Assembly (NCBI RefSeq): GCF_039542055.1
Contig: NZ_BAABHK010000008.1
Span: 310,001 to 374,000, forward strand
DNA length: 64,000 nucleotides
Direction: 5' to 3'
Source of the DNA: Actinoallomurus vinaceus
Lineage (GTDB): Bacteria > Actinomycetota > Actinomycetes > Streptosporangiales > Streptosporangiaceae
Every line of letters starts with the position of its first letter. Position 1 is the stretch's first letter. Under the pieces are notes generated by a model that saw only the letters and a program-made list of their open reading frames with translations, was not told where the DNA came from and ran no database searches. Shown in pieces: positions 1-8,806 of this stretch. Both the position numbers and the translations under genes were made by a program.

Positions 1-2082
1 GTAGCCGTAGTAGTCGCTGCGGAACGACACGATCGGATGCGCGTCGCCGCTGAAGTCGGTGACCGGGCTGATCAGCGAGGTGTCCTGACTGTTGCCCGAC
101 CCGTACTTGTCGCTGTCGACGATCGCGAACCCACCGGTGCCGCCGGTCTTGTTGCCGCGACCGCCCGGGTCGTTGAACACCCAGGTCTGGCCCTTGCCGA
201 CCTTGTCGTCGACCGTCCACCCCGTCGGGGCGGCCGTCCCGTCGAAGCCCTGGGTCGTGCCCGCGTAGTGGTAGCCGTACCCGGGCGCGCTGCACGTCGT
301 CTGGTCCACCACCGTGGTGACGTCGTGCGTCGCGTCGGCGGACCCGACCTTCACGTCCTGGCTGTCCGCCGTGTATCCCGGATACAGCGGGTCGACCTGG
401 AGCGTGTAGGTGTCGTCGGCGGGCAGGCTGAGCGCGTACCGGCCCGTCTTCGGGTCGGTGTAGGCGACCGCGGTCGGTTCGTCCTTGACGCGCACGGTCG
501 CGTAGACGGGCCAGCCGTGGCCCGACCCGTCCCGTACGAGACCGGTCACGTTGACGCGCGTCTTCGCGGCCAGCGCGAGGTTCTCGGTCACCGTCTGGCC
601 GTCGTCGACCTGGACGCCGCTCACGGTCTTCGAGGAGTACCCGAACTTGCTCGCGGTCACGTCGTACGTCCCGGGCGGCACGCTCAGCGTGTAATTGCCC
701 TGGCCGTCCGTCGTGGTCGTGGCGTCGCCCGCCTTGACCTTGGCGGAGGCCAGCGGGGTCGTCCCGTCGGTCACCGTGCCGGTGACGATGCCGTGCGGCC
801 CGGACCGGAACGCCCCGACGCCCTTCGGCGTGCCGAGCCCGGTCGGCCCGTCGTACCCGCTGCCCGCCGTGCACAGGTAGGCGGGGCTGCAGCTGCCGTT
901 GGAACCGCTGGTGACGTCGTTGAGGTCGCCCGGGTGCGCGTACGGGAGGGCGTTCGGCGAGGAGCCGGCCGCCGGTGCGCCGGCCAGTGCGTAGACCGAG
1001 GCGATGATCGGCGCGGACACGCTCGTGCCGCCGTAGACGTGCCAGCCGCCGTTGTACACCGCGACGCCGGTGTTCGGGTCGGCCACCGCCGACACGTCGG
1101 CGATCGACCGCTTGGAGCAGCCGGTGTCCTGCTGGAACGACGGCTTGGCCTCGTAGGTGGAGCAGCCGCTGCCCGCCCCGTTCCACGTCGTCTCGGTCCA
1201 GCCGCGCGAGGAGGTGTCCTTGACGAGGGACGTGCCGCCGACGGAGGTCACGTACGGCGACGCCGCCGGATAGCTCGTGCCGTACCCGTCGTCGCCGCTG
1301 CTGGCCGTGACGACCACACCGGGGTGCTTGAAGTAGGCGTCGTCGGCCTGGCCCTCGTCGGAGCCCTCACCGCCGCCGTAGCTGTTGGAGACGAACTTGG
1401 CGCCCTGCGCGACCGCCTGGTTCACCGCCGTGCCGAGGTTCTCCATGGAGTTGTCGTCGGCCTCGACCAGCAGGACCTTGCAGCTCGGGCAGATGGCGCT
1501 GACCATGTCGATGTCGAGCGCGATCTCCCCGGACCATCCGGCGTCCGGCGCGGGGTAGCTCGTGCCGCCGCGCTGGTCGATCTTCTTGAAGCAGCCGTTG
1601 GCCGTCGTGCAGGCCGGCAGCCCGTACTGCTGCCGGTAGACGGCAAGGTCGGCCTCGGCGTTCGGGTTGTCGAACGCGTCGACGATCGCGACGGTCTGGC
1701 CCGCGCCGGTCGCGGGCAGGTCGTACGCGCTGATCAGATCCGTGGGCGCCAGTCCGGCCGGCGTACTCTTCGGCTGCACGCCCTTCGGCCCGACCACGTC
1801 GTCGCGGACGAACGACAGGCACGCCATCTCACCCGCCCGCGAGGGCTTGGCGCACGCCCGGCTGGTCGGATGCAGTCCAGGCGACGTGGGGCTCGTCGCC
1901 TTCGTGTTGGGTACGGGGCGCTTGGCCGGGATGCCGGAGGCGGATGCCGCCGGGACCGTGACGGCCGTCAGAACGGCCACCATGAGCGCCACGATCAGGG
2001 CGCTCACGCGTCCGCCCGTGGGCAGCGCCACGGGCGGATGGGGCAGGCGGCGAGACCGCCGCCGGCTGGGGGGTTGGGGCAT
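1..2082 (-). CDS. Secreted S53 (sedolisin/kumamolisin-type) serine peptidase, C-terminus cut by window edge
   Basis: Open from ATG at 2082 through base 1 (694 codons visible). AGGAG lies just upstream of the ATG. Residues 1-50 form a signal peptide (Arg-rich n-region, hydrophobic core, AASA-type cleavage region). The catalytic part shows the S53 pattern: Glu186 and Asp190 in GWSGEIALDIDM, the oxyanion Asp in ASSGDDG, Ser354 in GGTSVSAP, and a Ca-site-like GYDGPTGLGTP. After about residue 420 come carboxypeptidase-regulatory-like beta-sandwich repeats (GTVTDGTTPLASAKV; TGLVRDGSG) and the start of another beta-rich domain. S53 enzymes are acid-active endopeptidases acting outside the cell. The region before the catalytic domain is only about 110 residues, shorter than the usual S53 propeptide. 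The family call is firm; the substrate is unknown. Confidence 0.9.
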   Translation of the reverse strand, partial: MPQPPSRRRSRRLPHPPVALPTGGRVSALIVALMVAVLTAVTVPAASASGIPAKRPVPNTKATSPTSPGLHPTSRACAKPSRAGEMACLSFVRDDVVGPKGVQPKSTPAGLAPTDLISAYDLPATGAGQTVAIVDAFDNPNAEADLAVYRQQYGLPACTTANGCFKKIDQRGGTSYPAPDAGWSGEIALDIDMVSAICPSCKVLLVEADDNSMENLGTAVNQAVAQGAKFVSNSYGGGEGSDEGQADDAYFKHPGVVVTASSGDDGYGTSYPAASPYVTSVGGTSLVKDTSSRGWTETTWNGAGSGCSTYEAKPSFQQDTGCSKRSIADVSAVADPNTGVAVYNGGWHVYGGTSVSAPIIASVYALAGAPAAGSSPNALPYAHPGDLNDVTSGSNGSCSPAYLCTAGSGYDGPTGLGTPKGVGAFRSGPHGIVTGTVTDGTTPLASAKVKAGDATTTTDGQGNYTLSVPPGTYDVTASKFGYSSKTVSGVQVDDGQTVTENLALAAKTRVNVTGLVRDGSGHGWPVYATVRVKDEPTAVAYTDPKTGRYALSLPADDTYTLQVDPLYPGYTADSQDVKVGSADATHDVTTVVDQTTCSAPGYGYHYAGTTQGFDGTAAPTGWTVDDKVGKGQTWVFNDPGGRGNKTGGTGGFAIVDSDKYGSGNSQDTSLISPVTDFSGDAHPIVSFRSDYYGY

Positions 2083-2716
2083 GTACGTCTCTCCTGGCGG
2101 GGAGTGCTGGACCCGGATCGCGGGTCTCGGACACGCTAATCGTCACCCAAGAGCCGCCAAAGATCACGTCCGCATTTGGCCGGAAGTCAAGGTCATTGTC
2201 AGCTTGAAAACTACTGAAAAAACGCTCAAAACGGAGGGAAGTTACCAAGCGTGAGTTTTCCGGCCTTTCGGCACATTCTTGTGGACCGTGCCAGTGACGA
2301 CTCCTACAAACGGCGACCGGCAATCTTGGCCGCGTACCGGATCGGTCACAGTGGGCATCCAACGCCTCAGAACGGCGGGCCCAGGGGAACGACGCGAAGG
2401 TCGTGGTCGCGAGGACGCGCTCGCGTATCTGGGCGTCGGTACCGAAGGGTGGCCGGTCGCGGCGTACACGACGATGCCCGCCCAGGCGAACACGCCCGCG
2501 ACGCGGATCCGTCGCGGGTTGCGCGTACGCGAGGAAGGGCCCGCGCTTACGCCACTACACCCGAGTCGGCGCGGATGTACGAAAAGCGCCCCCGCCGCGG
2601 TGGCGGGGACGCTTTTCGGTCGTACTTCCCGGCATACCCCTCAGGCCTCGGCCGGCCGGGCGACCGGGTGGCCCAAATAAGACAGCACGTTGAGACGGCA
2701 AAAGCTGAGACGGCAC
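2083..2716. other. Intergenic region, 634 bp, with one strong hairpin
   Basis: No convincing gene is seen between the S53 peptidase start and the DUF3073 stop. Candidate frames are Arg/Pro-rich, which is typical of antisense reading in high-GC DNA. The AT-richer stretch 2150-2290 lies upstream of the peptidase and probably carries its promoter. The hairpin at 2581-2616 is listed separately. Confidence 0.6.
2581..2616. terminator. Hairpin terminator downstream of the DUF3073 gene
   Basis: A near-perfect inverted repeat runs from AAAAGCG through a GC-rich stem to CGCTTTT. On the minus strand it follows the DUF3073 stop (2717) and ends in a short T run. The A/T-flanked symmetrical stem could act in both directions. 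Confidence 0.7.
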
Positions 2717-2944
2717 TCAGCTCTTACCCGTGCCGTCCTTCTCGTCGTAGTCCTCGGCGTAGTCCGCATAGCGTGCTGCGAGGTCTTCGTACGACGAGTC
2801 GTCGTCGTAGGGGTCATGGTCATCCTGCGAGTTCTGGTTGACGCCCAGCTCGCCCCGCAGGCGATCCAGGTCTGTCCCGCCGCTGTTGTATTTCAGCCGG
2901 CGAGCAACCTTGACCTGCTTGGCCTTGGCTCGGCCGCGCCCCAT
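2717..2944 (-). CDS. DUF3073 family small protein
   Basis: 75 residues beginning MGRGRAKAKQ, the hallmark N-terminus of the actinobacterial DUF3073 family. A basic N-terminal third (KVARRLKYN) is followed by an acidic tail (DDHDPYDDDSSYED, EDYDEKDG). The family is short, soluble and of unknown function. A GAGGGGG purine run precedes the ATG. It is followed on the same strand by a hairpin. From memory, the order DUF3073 - valine dehydrogenase - conserved protein - bldC is also found in Streptomyces, which supports the call and the start. Confidence 0.92.
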   Translation of the reverse strand: MGRGRAKAKQVKVARRLKYNSGGTDLDRLRGELGVNQNSQDDHDPYDDDSSYEDLAARYADYAEDYDEKDGTGKS

Positions 2945-3180
2945 TGGCTCGACCCCCTCGATGGTCGGGGACCCGTCGTATCGGCCCCACTTACGCTCGC
3001 TTACGCATCCGCAACCGGGCGCGACGTTACCCCACGCACCGGCTACGGATACAACCGTACCCGTTTTGCGCCCAGCTCGGTACGTCGTCTACACGGCGAC
3101 GGCTGGTCTAGAGCTTAGCCGACCATTCCGGAAGACGCTCCGGCGGCCTCCAGGAGAGGGAGATCCCCAGCGTGCGGCGA

Positions 3181-4248
3181 TCAACGGGGGAGCAGGATGG
3201 TCCGCAGACGGCCGATTTCGGACATCCGTCGCTCGGCGAGCCGATCCGCCGCAACCGCGGGCGGCACGCCCTCGTCGGCGGCGATCGCGAAGATCCGCCG
3301 GGTCGTCTCGAAGATCCCGCTCGCCTTCTGCTTCGCCCGGTCGAAGTCGAAGCCCTCGATCTCGTCGGCGACCTGGATCACACCGCCGGAGTTCACGACG
3401 TAGTCGGGCGCGTACAGGACGCCCCGGTCGTCGAGCTGCTTCTCGATGCCCGGGTGGGCGAGCTGGTTGTTGGCCCCGCCGCACACGATCTTGGCGCGCA
3501 GTGTGGCGACCGTCTCGTCGTCGAGGGCCGCGCCGAGCGCGCACGGGGAGTAGACGTCGATGTCGGAGCTCGTGAGGCCCTCGTGGCCGTCGACCACGTC
3601 GACCTCCGGGTGCCGCGCCCGGACGCGGGCCACGGCGGCCGCGCTCACGTCGGTGATCACCACGTCCGCGCCGTCCTCCCGCAGGTGCTCGACGAGCCGG
3701 TGGCCGACCTTGCCGACACCCTCGACGCCGACGCGCCGGCCGCGCAGCGTGGGCGAGCCCCACACGCGCTCGGCCGCCGCCCGCATGCCCTGGAAGACCC
3801 CGTACGCGGTGAGGATCGAGGAGTCCCCGGCGCCGCCGTGCGCGACCGTACGGCCCGTCACGTAGTCGCACTCGCGTGCGATGACGTCCATGTCCTCGGA
3901 GAAGGTGCCCACGTCACAGGCCGTGAAGTAGCGGCCGTTCAGCGACTGCACGAACCGCCCGTACGCCCGGAGCAGCGCTTCGGACTTGTCTGCGGAGGGA
4001 TCGCCGATGATGACCGCTTTGCCGCCTCCGAGGTCCAGGTCGGCCAGGGCGTTCTTGTAGGCCATGCCCTTGGACAGGTTCAGGACGTCGGCCAGGGCCT
4101 CGTCCTCGGAGCCGTACGGGTAGAAGCGGGTGCCGCCGAGCGCGGGACCCAGGGCCGTCGAGTAGATGGCGATGATCGCCTTGAGGCCGCTGGTCTCGTC
4201 GTGACAGAAGACGACCTGTTCGTGGGGTGTGCCGAAGACCTTCGTCAC
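3181..4248 (-). CDS. vdh: Leu/Val/Phe-type amino-acid dehydrogenase, probably valine dehydrogenase
   Basis: NAD-dependent oxidative deamination of branched-chain amino acids to 2-oxo acids; in actinomycetes this supplies acyl-CoA precursors. GTG at 4248 is chosen because AGGAG lies 8 bases upstream and the family N-terminus starts there (TKVFGTPHEQVVFC); an upstream in-frame extension is low-complexity. 355 residues, normal for the family. Catalytic lysines are K65 (MAYKNA) and K77 (LGGGKAV). A Rossmann NAD site GVEGVGKVG sits mid-protein, and NNQLAH and DYVVNSGG are typical C-terminal motifs. Valine rather than leucine preference is inferred from synteny with Streptomyces vdh next to bldC, not from specificity residues. 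Confidence 0.85.
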   Translation of the reverse strand: MTKVFGTPHEQVVFCHDETSGLKAIIAIYSTALGPALGGTRFYPYGSEDEALADVLNLSKGMAYKNALADLDLGGGKAVIIGDPSADKSEALLRAYGRFVQSLNGRYFTACDVGTFSEDMDVIARECDYVTGRTVAHGGAGDSSILTAYGVFQGMRAAAERVWGSPTLRGRRVGVEGVGKVGHRLVEHLREDGADVVITDVSAAAVARVRARHPEVDVVDGHEGLTSSDIDVYSPCALGAALDDETVATLRAKIVCGGANNQLAHPGIEKQLDDRGVLYAPDYVVNSGGVIQVADEIEGFDFDRAKQKASGIFETTRRIFAIAADEGVPPAVAADRLAERRMSEIGRLRTILLPR

Positions 4249-4581
4249 TGTGGTGGCTCCTCTCTGAGCACACGCTGCCCGTGGCCGGGGTGAGGCACGA
4301 GCGGAATACCCGGCGCCGACGGCGAACACCGTGGATCGCACGGCCGCGACCGGCACCGGGGCATGAGTCCGACAGGTTCAGGGTAGGCGTACCGGGGTCG
4401 GAGTGCGGTCAACGGCACGACGGAACGCCTAGGAGCCCGCGCGGAATGGGCGCCGGATCAGGGAGCGGCGAGCCCGGCAGTCCATTCCGCGCGGGCTCCT
4501 AAGAACGCCTGAGAGGTCTCAGGAGCATCTCGGCGGCCCTGGCGACGAGCGTTCTGCGCCGTGTCGTGTCACGATGCGATC
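4249..4581. other. Divergent intergenic region with a 72-bp palindromic element
   Basis: 333 bp between the divergent dehydrogenase and the conserved protein. It should hold both promoters; no clear -35/-10 pair stands out. The palindromic element at 4430-4501 occupies the half nearer the plus-strand gene. Confidence 0.6.
4430..4501. repeat. 72-bp palindromic element, copy 1 (20-bp arms, 32-nt centre)
   Basis: Perfect 20-bp inverted arms (4430-4449 and 4482-4501) flank a 32-nt centre. The octamer GAACGCCT occurs directly before (4423-4430) and after (4503-4510), like an 8-bp target duplication. It lies between divergent genes, so it is not an obvious terminator. A second element of identical architecture lies at 18131-18202, with unrelated arms and a partly similar centre (both contain an AGCC-G-CAG core). 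Confidence 0.6.
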
Positions 4582-5448
4582 GTGTTGCCTTACGCCGCCT
4601 ACCTCCGGGTGTACGAACCACTGGCCGCCTATCCCGAGCCGGAGCGCGCCCGGTGGTCGGCGTACGCCGAGTCGGAGGATCGACCGCGGCGGGTCGGGGC
4701 GCTGGGCGTCGAGCATACTCGCGCGCTGTGGCGGATGATCGCGGTTCCGCCCATCGTCGCGCCGACGCGCGAGAGCGGCGACGCGTACGTCCGGCGTGTC
4801 GAGGGCGTGACATATGTCTGTCCGTGGGAGACGCGCCTGCGGTCGTGGCTGGCGTTCGACCGATTCCGGGCGGAGATGCCCGAGCGGCTGACGGACGCGT
4901 TCGTGCCGCCCCGTGTGGCCGAGCAGGCGGAGGCGGCGTTCGAGAGCTGGAAGCGCGAGTCGGGGTCGCTGACCCCGCACATCCTGTCGAGCACCTGGCA
5001 GGTCCCCCTGGTCTGGTTCCTGCCGTTCGTGGCCAAGGAGCGGTGGCTCGTGCTCGGCGGGCAGGCGGAGGCCGGCTCCGGCGGCCCGACGACCGCCACG
5101 CCGACCCGCACGCTGATCTACGTCACGCCGATGGCCCAGGCGCGCCGGCGTGTCGCGCGCGCCCGGAGCGTCCTGCGGCGCCAGGTGGGCGAGGGGTTCG
5201 ACCTCGGCGACGTCGAGTCGGTGGGCCGCTGGCTCGAGGAGTTTCATCCCCACTCTCTGGTGGAACTCGATTACGGCGGGTTGGTGCACCTGCTCGACGA
5301 CGCTGCGTTGCGGGCCGACGAGTCGGTGGCGGAGATCGCTGCGGCCCTGATGGGGCTGGAGACCGGGCAGACCGAGCTCGCGGTCGCGATGCACAAGCGC
5401 GTGACCGCCCGGTGGCGGGTTGTACGAGCTCTTGAATCCGCCAACTGA
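4582..5448 (+). CDS. Conserved actinobacterial protein of unknown function upstream of bldC
   Basis: 288 residues from GTG at 4582 (LPYAAYLRVYEPL is the likely conserved N-terminus); an upstream GTG at 4561 in the same frame is the alternative. No signal peptide or membrane segment. It is rich in Trp and Arg with a mixed alpha/beta look and a central segment ending in VPLVWFLPFVAKERWLVLGG. I recognise it only by neighbourhood: it lies between vdh and bldC as in Streptomyces. No catalytic motif is evident, so no function is assigned. No good ribosome-binding site precedes either start. Confidence 0.75.
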   Translation: MLPYAAYLRVYEPLAAYPEPERARWSAYAESEDRPRRVGALGVEHTRALWRMIAVPPIVAPTRESGDAYVRRVEGVTYVCPWETRLRSWLAFDRFRAEMPERLTDAFVPPRVAEQAEAAFESWKRESGSLTPHILSSTWQVPLVWFLPFVAKERWLVLGGQAEAGSGGPTTATPTRTLIYVTPMAQARRRVARARSVLRRQVGEGFDLGDVESVGRWLEEFHPHSLVELDYGGLVHLLDDAALRADESVAEIAAALMGLETGQTELAVAMHKRVTARWRVVRALESAN

Positions 5449-5688
5449 GCAAAATTAGCCGAATCACCGCGCGATGCGACTATACGTGTCGCTAGAATCA
5501 CGCAGCGTGACTCGACCACCAAAAATCACAGAGTTGCTATCAGGGACTTGCCTGTTGCGCTCAGTGGTGGCATGGTTACGTCTTGTGATGTCAAAGTGGT
5601 CCATCCAGACCATAAGAGACATCAGTGGCACGCGCGAGGTTCAAACGCTGGATCGCTGTCATCGGTCCACGGAGGAGAGGCCGCACAA

Positions 5689-5892
5689 ATGTCAGCTCGT
5701 ACGCCAGAGGCCGAGCCCCTGCTGACGCCGGCAGAGGTGGCGACGATGTTCCGCGTCGACCCCAAGACCGTCACCCGTTGGGCGAAGGCCGGGAAGTTGA
5801 CGTCAATCCGGACGCTGGGAGGACATCGGCGCTACCGCGAGGCCGAGGTCCGCGCTCTGCTGGGGGGGATCCCGCAGCAGCGGTCGGAGTAG
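5689..5892 (+). CDS. bldC: BldC, MerR-like developmental transcription regulator
   Basis: 67 residues consisting almost entirely of a winged helix-turn-helix: LLTPAEVATMFRVDPKTVTRWAK (HTH, residues 11-33) and the wing motif TLGGHRRYRE (42-51). In Streptomyces BldC binds DNA as head-to-tail oligomers and controls entry into development. ATG at 5689 follows a strong GGAGGAGAGG (5671-5680). The length and motifs match BldC closely and the upstream neighbours are conserved. The AT-rich 5450-5688 stretch is its likely promoter region. Confidence 0.95.
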   Translation: MSARTPEAEPLLTPAEVATMFRVDPKTVTRWAKAGKLTSIRTLGGHRRYREAEVRALLGGIPQQRSE

Positions 5893-6111
5893 TCGGAAGG
5901 GACCCCGATCAGTCGTCGGCGAGCCGCACGGACCCGTCGGCGACGATTCGACTGGGGGGCGCACGGTCGGCAGGGCGCCGGGCGTGTCGCTATGAGCCGC
6001 GACGTGGCGGGTCACCGCCGCTCGCGGAGATCGGGGAGCTTCCGTGAGGTTCGACCGGTCCCGTTCCTTCGGGACCGTGCCGGGGGGTTGCACGGACTCC
6101 AGGTGATGGAT

Positions 6112-6135
6112 GCCCCGCCCGAGACCGGGCGGGGC
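6112..6135. terminator. GC-rich hairpin between bldC and the TetR gene
   Basis: A 10-bp perfect stem (GCCCCGCCCG / CGGGCGGGGC) with a 4-nt loop lies just beyond the stop of the minus-strand TetR gene (6146). There is no T tract, as is common in actinomycetes. It may end both convergent transcripts. Confidence 0.6.
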
Positions 6136-6145
6136 GTCCGTACTG

Positions 6146-6847
6146 TCAGCCGGTCCGGGATTCCCGGGACAGGCGGTCGAACAGCGCCGCCACGTCGGGG
6201 TCGTGCCGGGCGGCGACGTCCAGTAGCACGACGTGATGGTCGACGAGCAGGCGTTCGAGCTCCTCGCGGGGGATGTCGCGGTGTTCGAGCCAGTCGAGGC
6301 CGGCGGTCTCCACGGAGGCCATCCACGAGCGCAGTGTGATGCGCAGGACGGGGCCGGGCTCCTCCACGCCGATGGCGGCGATGATCCGGCTCATCACGAG
6401 GCTGCGGATGCCCTCGATGACCTCACCGATCTCACCGGTCCGGTACGCCGGGCCGCCGCGCAACAGCGCGACGAACGCCGCCGCGTAGTGCTCGACGAAG
6501 TCGAAGTAGCGGTGCAGCGACACCGCCAGCCGCTCCAGGCCCCGGCCCTCCGCCGGCGGGTCGAGCAGCTCGTTCAGCTGCCGGGCGGCGGTGTGCAGCG
6601 CGGCGAGGTAGAGCTCCTGCTTGCCGCCGAAGTAGTGGTAGACGAGCGCGCGGGAGGCTCCGGCGGCGTCCGCGACGTCGTCGATCGAGATCTCCTCGGG
6701 CGGCCGGTCGCTGAACAGCTCGAGGGCGGCGGAGATCAGCTCCTCGCGTCGCTCGTCGACGCTGAGACGCCGCCTTCCCGGCCGGGCGCCGGAAGAACGC
6801 CGGGACGGCTCCGCCTGGCCTTCCGGAGTGGTTGCGCGATCAGCCAC
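6146..6847 (-). CDS. TetR-family transcriptional regulator
   Basis: 233 residues from GTG at 6847. After a 28-residue basic leader comes a canonical TetR DNA-binding domain: ERREELISAALELFSDR, then the HTH ISIDDVADAAGASRALVYHYFGGKQELY (residues 53-80). The C-terminal ligand-binding half is all-alpha, as expected. A short dyad TGAC-TCC-GTCA (6882-6892) lies 35-45 bp upstream of the start and could be its own operator. It is divergent from the LacI gene at 7074, so the two regulators share an intergenic region. The target is unknown. Confidence 0.9.
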   Translation of the reverse strand: MADRATTPEGQAEPSRRSSGARPGRRRLSVDERREELISAALELFSDRPPEEISIDDVADAAGASRALVYHYFGGKQELYLAALHTAARQLNELLDPPAEGRGLERLAVSLHRYFDFVEHYAAAFVALLRGGPAYRTGEIGEVIEGIRSLVMSRIIAAIGVEEPGPVLRITLRSWMASVETAGLDWLEHRDIPREELERLLVDHHVVLLDVAARHDPDVAALFDRLSRESRTG

Positions 6848-6881
6848 ATTGGAAGCGTATCGGAGCGGGCTTTCCGCGCGG

Positions 6882-6892
6882 TGACTCCGTCA
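6882..6892. promoter_or_regulatory. Possible TetR operator dyad
   Basis: TGAC-N3-GTCA sits immediately upstream of the TetR gene. A looser inverted pair (ATGCCCCTTAC at 6950 and GTAAGGGCAT at 6986) lies further towards the LacI gene. Both are short enough to be chance. Confidence 0.3.
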
Positions 6893-7073
6893 ACGGCTGG
6901 TCAGCGCACGGGCGCGATGTAGTGACCCGGCCCGAATTCCCACTCGTGCATGCCCCTTACTCAGGGTCACGGGCGTCGGAGGCGATGTAAGGGCATCATG
7001 GCATCTCCTCCCTTGCGGCGGTCCGCCGGTATCTGTCCCTGATTCAGGCGGTCGCTGGGACAGGAGATCCCCC

Positions 7074-8111
7074 ATGCCCGAGGACCCACGCCAGGAGGCG
7101 GCCGTGCCCAAGGTGCCGGCGGCGAAGCCGACGATCCGTAACGTGGCCGAGCGTGCCGGCGTGTCGAAATCGCTGGTCTCTCTCGTCATGCGCGGGTCGC
7201 CGCACGTCAGCGACGCCCGCCGGCAGGCCGTGCTGAAGGCGGCCCGGGAGCTCGGGTACCGCCCCAACGCGGTCGCCCGAAGCCTGGTCGAGGGACGCAC
7301 TCGGCTGATCGGCGCGCTGGTGGCCGACCTGCACAACCCGTTCTTCGCCGAGTTCCTCGACGGGCTGCAGGAGAGCCTGCACGGCGCGGGCCTGCGCATG
7401 CTGGTCGGCAGCGGCCGCTGGGACCCGCAGTTCGAGGCGGAGGCCGTCGAGGCGTTCCTGGAGATGCGCGTGGACGGGCTCGTCCTCCTCAGCGTCGTGC
7501 CGGACACGCTGACCGAGACGGCGAAGAACGTCCCCGTCGTCGTCGTGGGCGAGCGCGACATCGAGGGGGTCGACATCGTCGTCGACGACGACGAGCTCGG
7601 CGCCCGGCTCGCGGTCGACCACCTCGTCGAGCTGGGCCACCGCCGGATCGCCCACATCGAGGGCGCCCCCTCGACCACCGCGCACTACCGCCGGGCCGGG
7701 TACGAATCGGCGATGCGCCGGCACGGCCTGGCCGACCGGATCGTCGTGGAGCCGGGCGACTTCACCGAAGAGGGCGGCTACCGCGCCGCGCGGAAACTGC
7801 TCGCCCGGGACGAGCCGCCGACGGCGATCTTCGCACCGAACGACCTCGTCGCCACCGGCGTGCTGTCCGCCGCGGACGAACGCGGGCTGCGCGTCCCCGC
7901 CGACATCTCCATCGTCGGATACGACAACACCCACCTGGCCGCCATCCGCCACATCGCCCTGACGAGCGTCGACCAGCCGCGCCGGGACATGGGCCGGGTC
8001 GCGGCCGAACGCCTCTGCGCCCGCATCGAGGACCCGTTCCGGCAGCCCCGGCAGACCCTCGTCACACCGCACCTGGTCATCCGCTCGACCACCGGCCCGG
8101 TCCCGCACTGA
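7074..8111 (+). CDS. LacI-family transcriptional regulator
   Basis: 345 residues. The N-terminal LacI HTH starts at about residue 19 (TIRNVAERAGVSKSLVSLVMRG) with the hinge helix RPNAVARSL. The periplasmic-binding-protein-like effector domain follows (LIGALVADLHNPFFAEFLDGL; IFAPNDLVATGVL; ISIVGYDNT). ATG at 7074 has GGAGA eight bases upstream. Such proteins repress sugar-use genes and are released by a sugar ligand, but no sugar transport operon is adjacent, so the regulon lies elsewhere. It is transcribed away from the TetR gene. Confidence 0.93.
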   Translation: MPEDPRQEAAVPKVPAAKPTIRNVAERAGVSKSLVSLVMRGSPHVSDARRQAVLKAARELGYRPNAVARSLVEGRTRLIGALVADLHNPFFAEFLDGLQESLHGAGLRMLVGSGRWDPQFEAEAVEAFLEMRVDGLVLLSVVPDTLTETAKNVPVVVVGERDIEGVDIVVDDDELGARLAVDHLVELGHRRIAHIEGAPSTTAHYRRAGYESAMRRHGLADRIVVEPGDFTEEGGYRAARKLLARDEPPTAIFAPNDLVATGVLSAADERGLRVPADISIVGYDNTHLAAIRHIALTSVDQPRRDMGRVAAERLCARIEDPFRQPRQTLVTPHLVIRSTTGPVPH

Positions 8112-8432
8112 GGCCCCGGTCCCGGGGGACCCAGGCCCGCGCTGGGGGCTCGGACCGCGGATTCAGCCGTCGCGAGATCTACGTAGGGCATCGCTGATCT
8201 ACCCAGAGGGCTTCCCGGGTCCCGCCGCGGTCTCCGGTCGGTAAGGGCGTCGCCAAGGCTCGCCGAACCCCCGTGCCGCGGGCCGGCGCGGCCGCCTTAA
8301 TGGGTGCGTGACCGGCCGCCCGGCGGGTCGCCATCGGGACTGTCGCGGCCCTACCGGGGGGAGGGCCGCGGCGCCGGGGCGGAGACCGCCGGGCGGCGGA
8401 CGGGGTATTCGCCGGAATCCTGGGGGCCGATC
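8112..8432. other. Intergenic region, 321 bp
   Basis: No gene recognised. It holds two tandem GATCTAC-type repeats 20 bp apart (about 8176-8209), possibly a regulatory site, and GC-rich dyads just after the LacI stop that may terminate it. Confidence 0.5.
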
Positions 8433-8669
8433 GTGCGTGATCCGGAGTTGGTGTCATCCGCGCAGCGCGCGGCGAGTGAGCTGGAGAGCGCGTGGTCGCA
8501 GTGGCGGCACGCCCGCGGGTTGATCGAGGAGGTCACCGAGTCCGTCGCCGGGTACGTGGCCCATTCGATCGACCACCCGTGGGGACGGCCCCGCGTGGTG
8601 CTCGGCCTGGACGCGGACGAGGCGCGTGCCCTCGCCGCCCTGCTCGGCAAGGAGAGCGTCGTCCGCTGA
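8433..8669 (+). CDS. Small conserved hypothetical protein
   Basis: 78 residues from GTG at 8433 with a G-rich site about 7 bases upstream. An amphipathic helical N-terminal half (AQRAASELESAWSQWRHARGL) is followed by a more conserved-looking tail (HPWGRPRVVLGLDADEARALAALL). It is soluble, with no signal peptide. It looks like a real short actinobacterial protein, since its codon use and hydrophobic pattern fit, but I do not know its family. The next gene, a cell-wall amidase, starts 137 bp downstream. Confidence 0.6.
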   Translation: MRDPELVSSAQRAASELESAWSQWRHARGLIEEVTESVAGYVAHSIDHPWGRPRVVLGLDADEARALAALLGKESVVR

Positions 8670-8806
8670 CCCGCCCGATCGTGGCCGCCGTCGCACGACT
8701 CAGCGCGGAGGGAGCGGCGGCGGCCACTCAGCGGTTCCGGGGAGCGGTACTCGGCGATTCCGGGGAGAGGACACGGCATTACCCGGCGTTTGGCACACTG
8801 GGCTTG

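Noticed and set aside
37..2139. Long plus-strand open frame of 700 codons over the S53 peptidase
   Set aside because: It is Arg/Val/Ala-rich antisense reading of the peptidase; the opposite strand has signal peptide, catalytic motifs and a ribosome-binding site.
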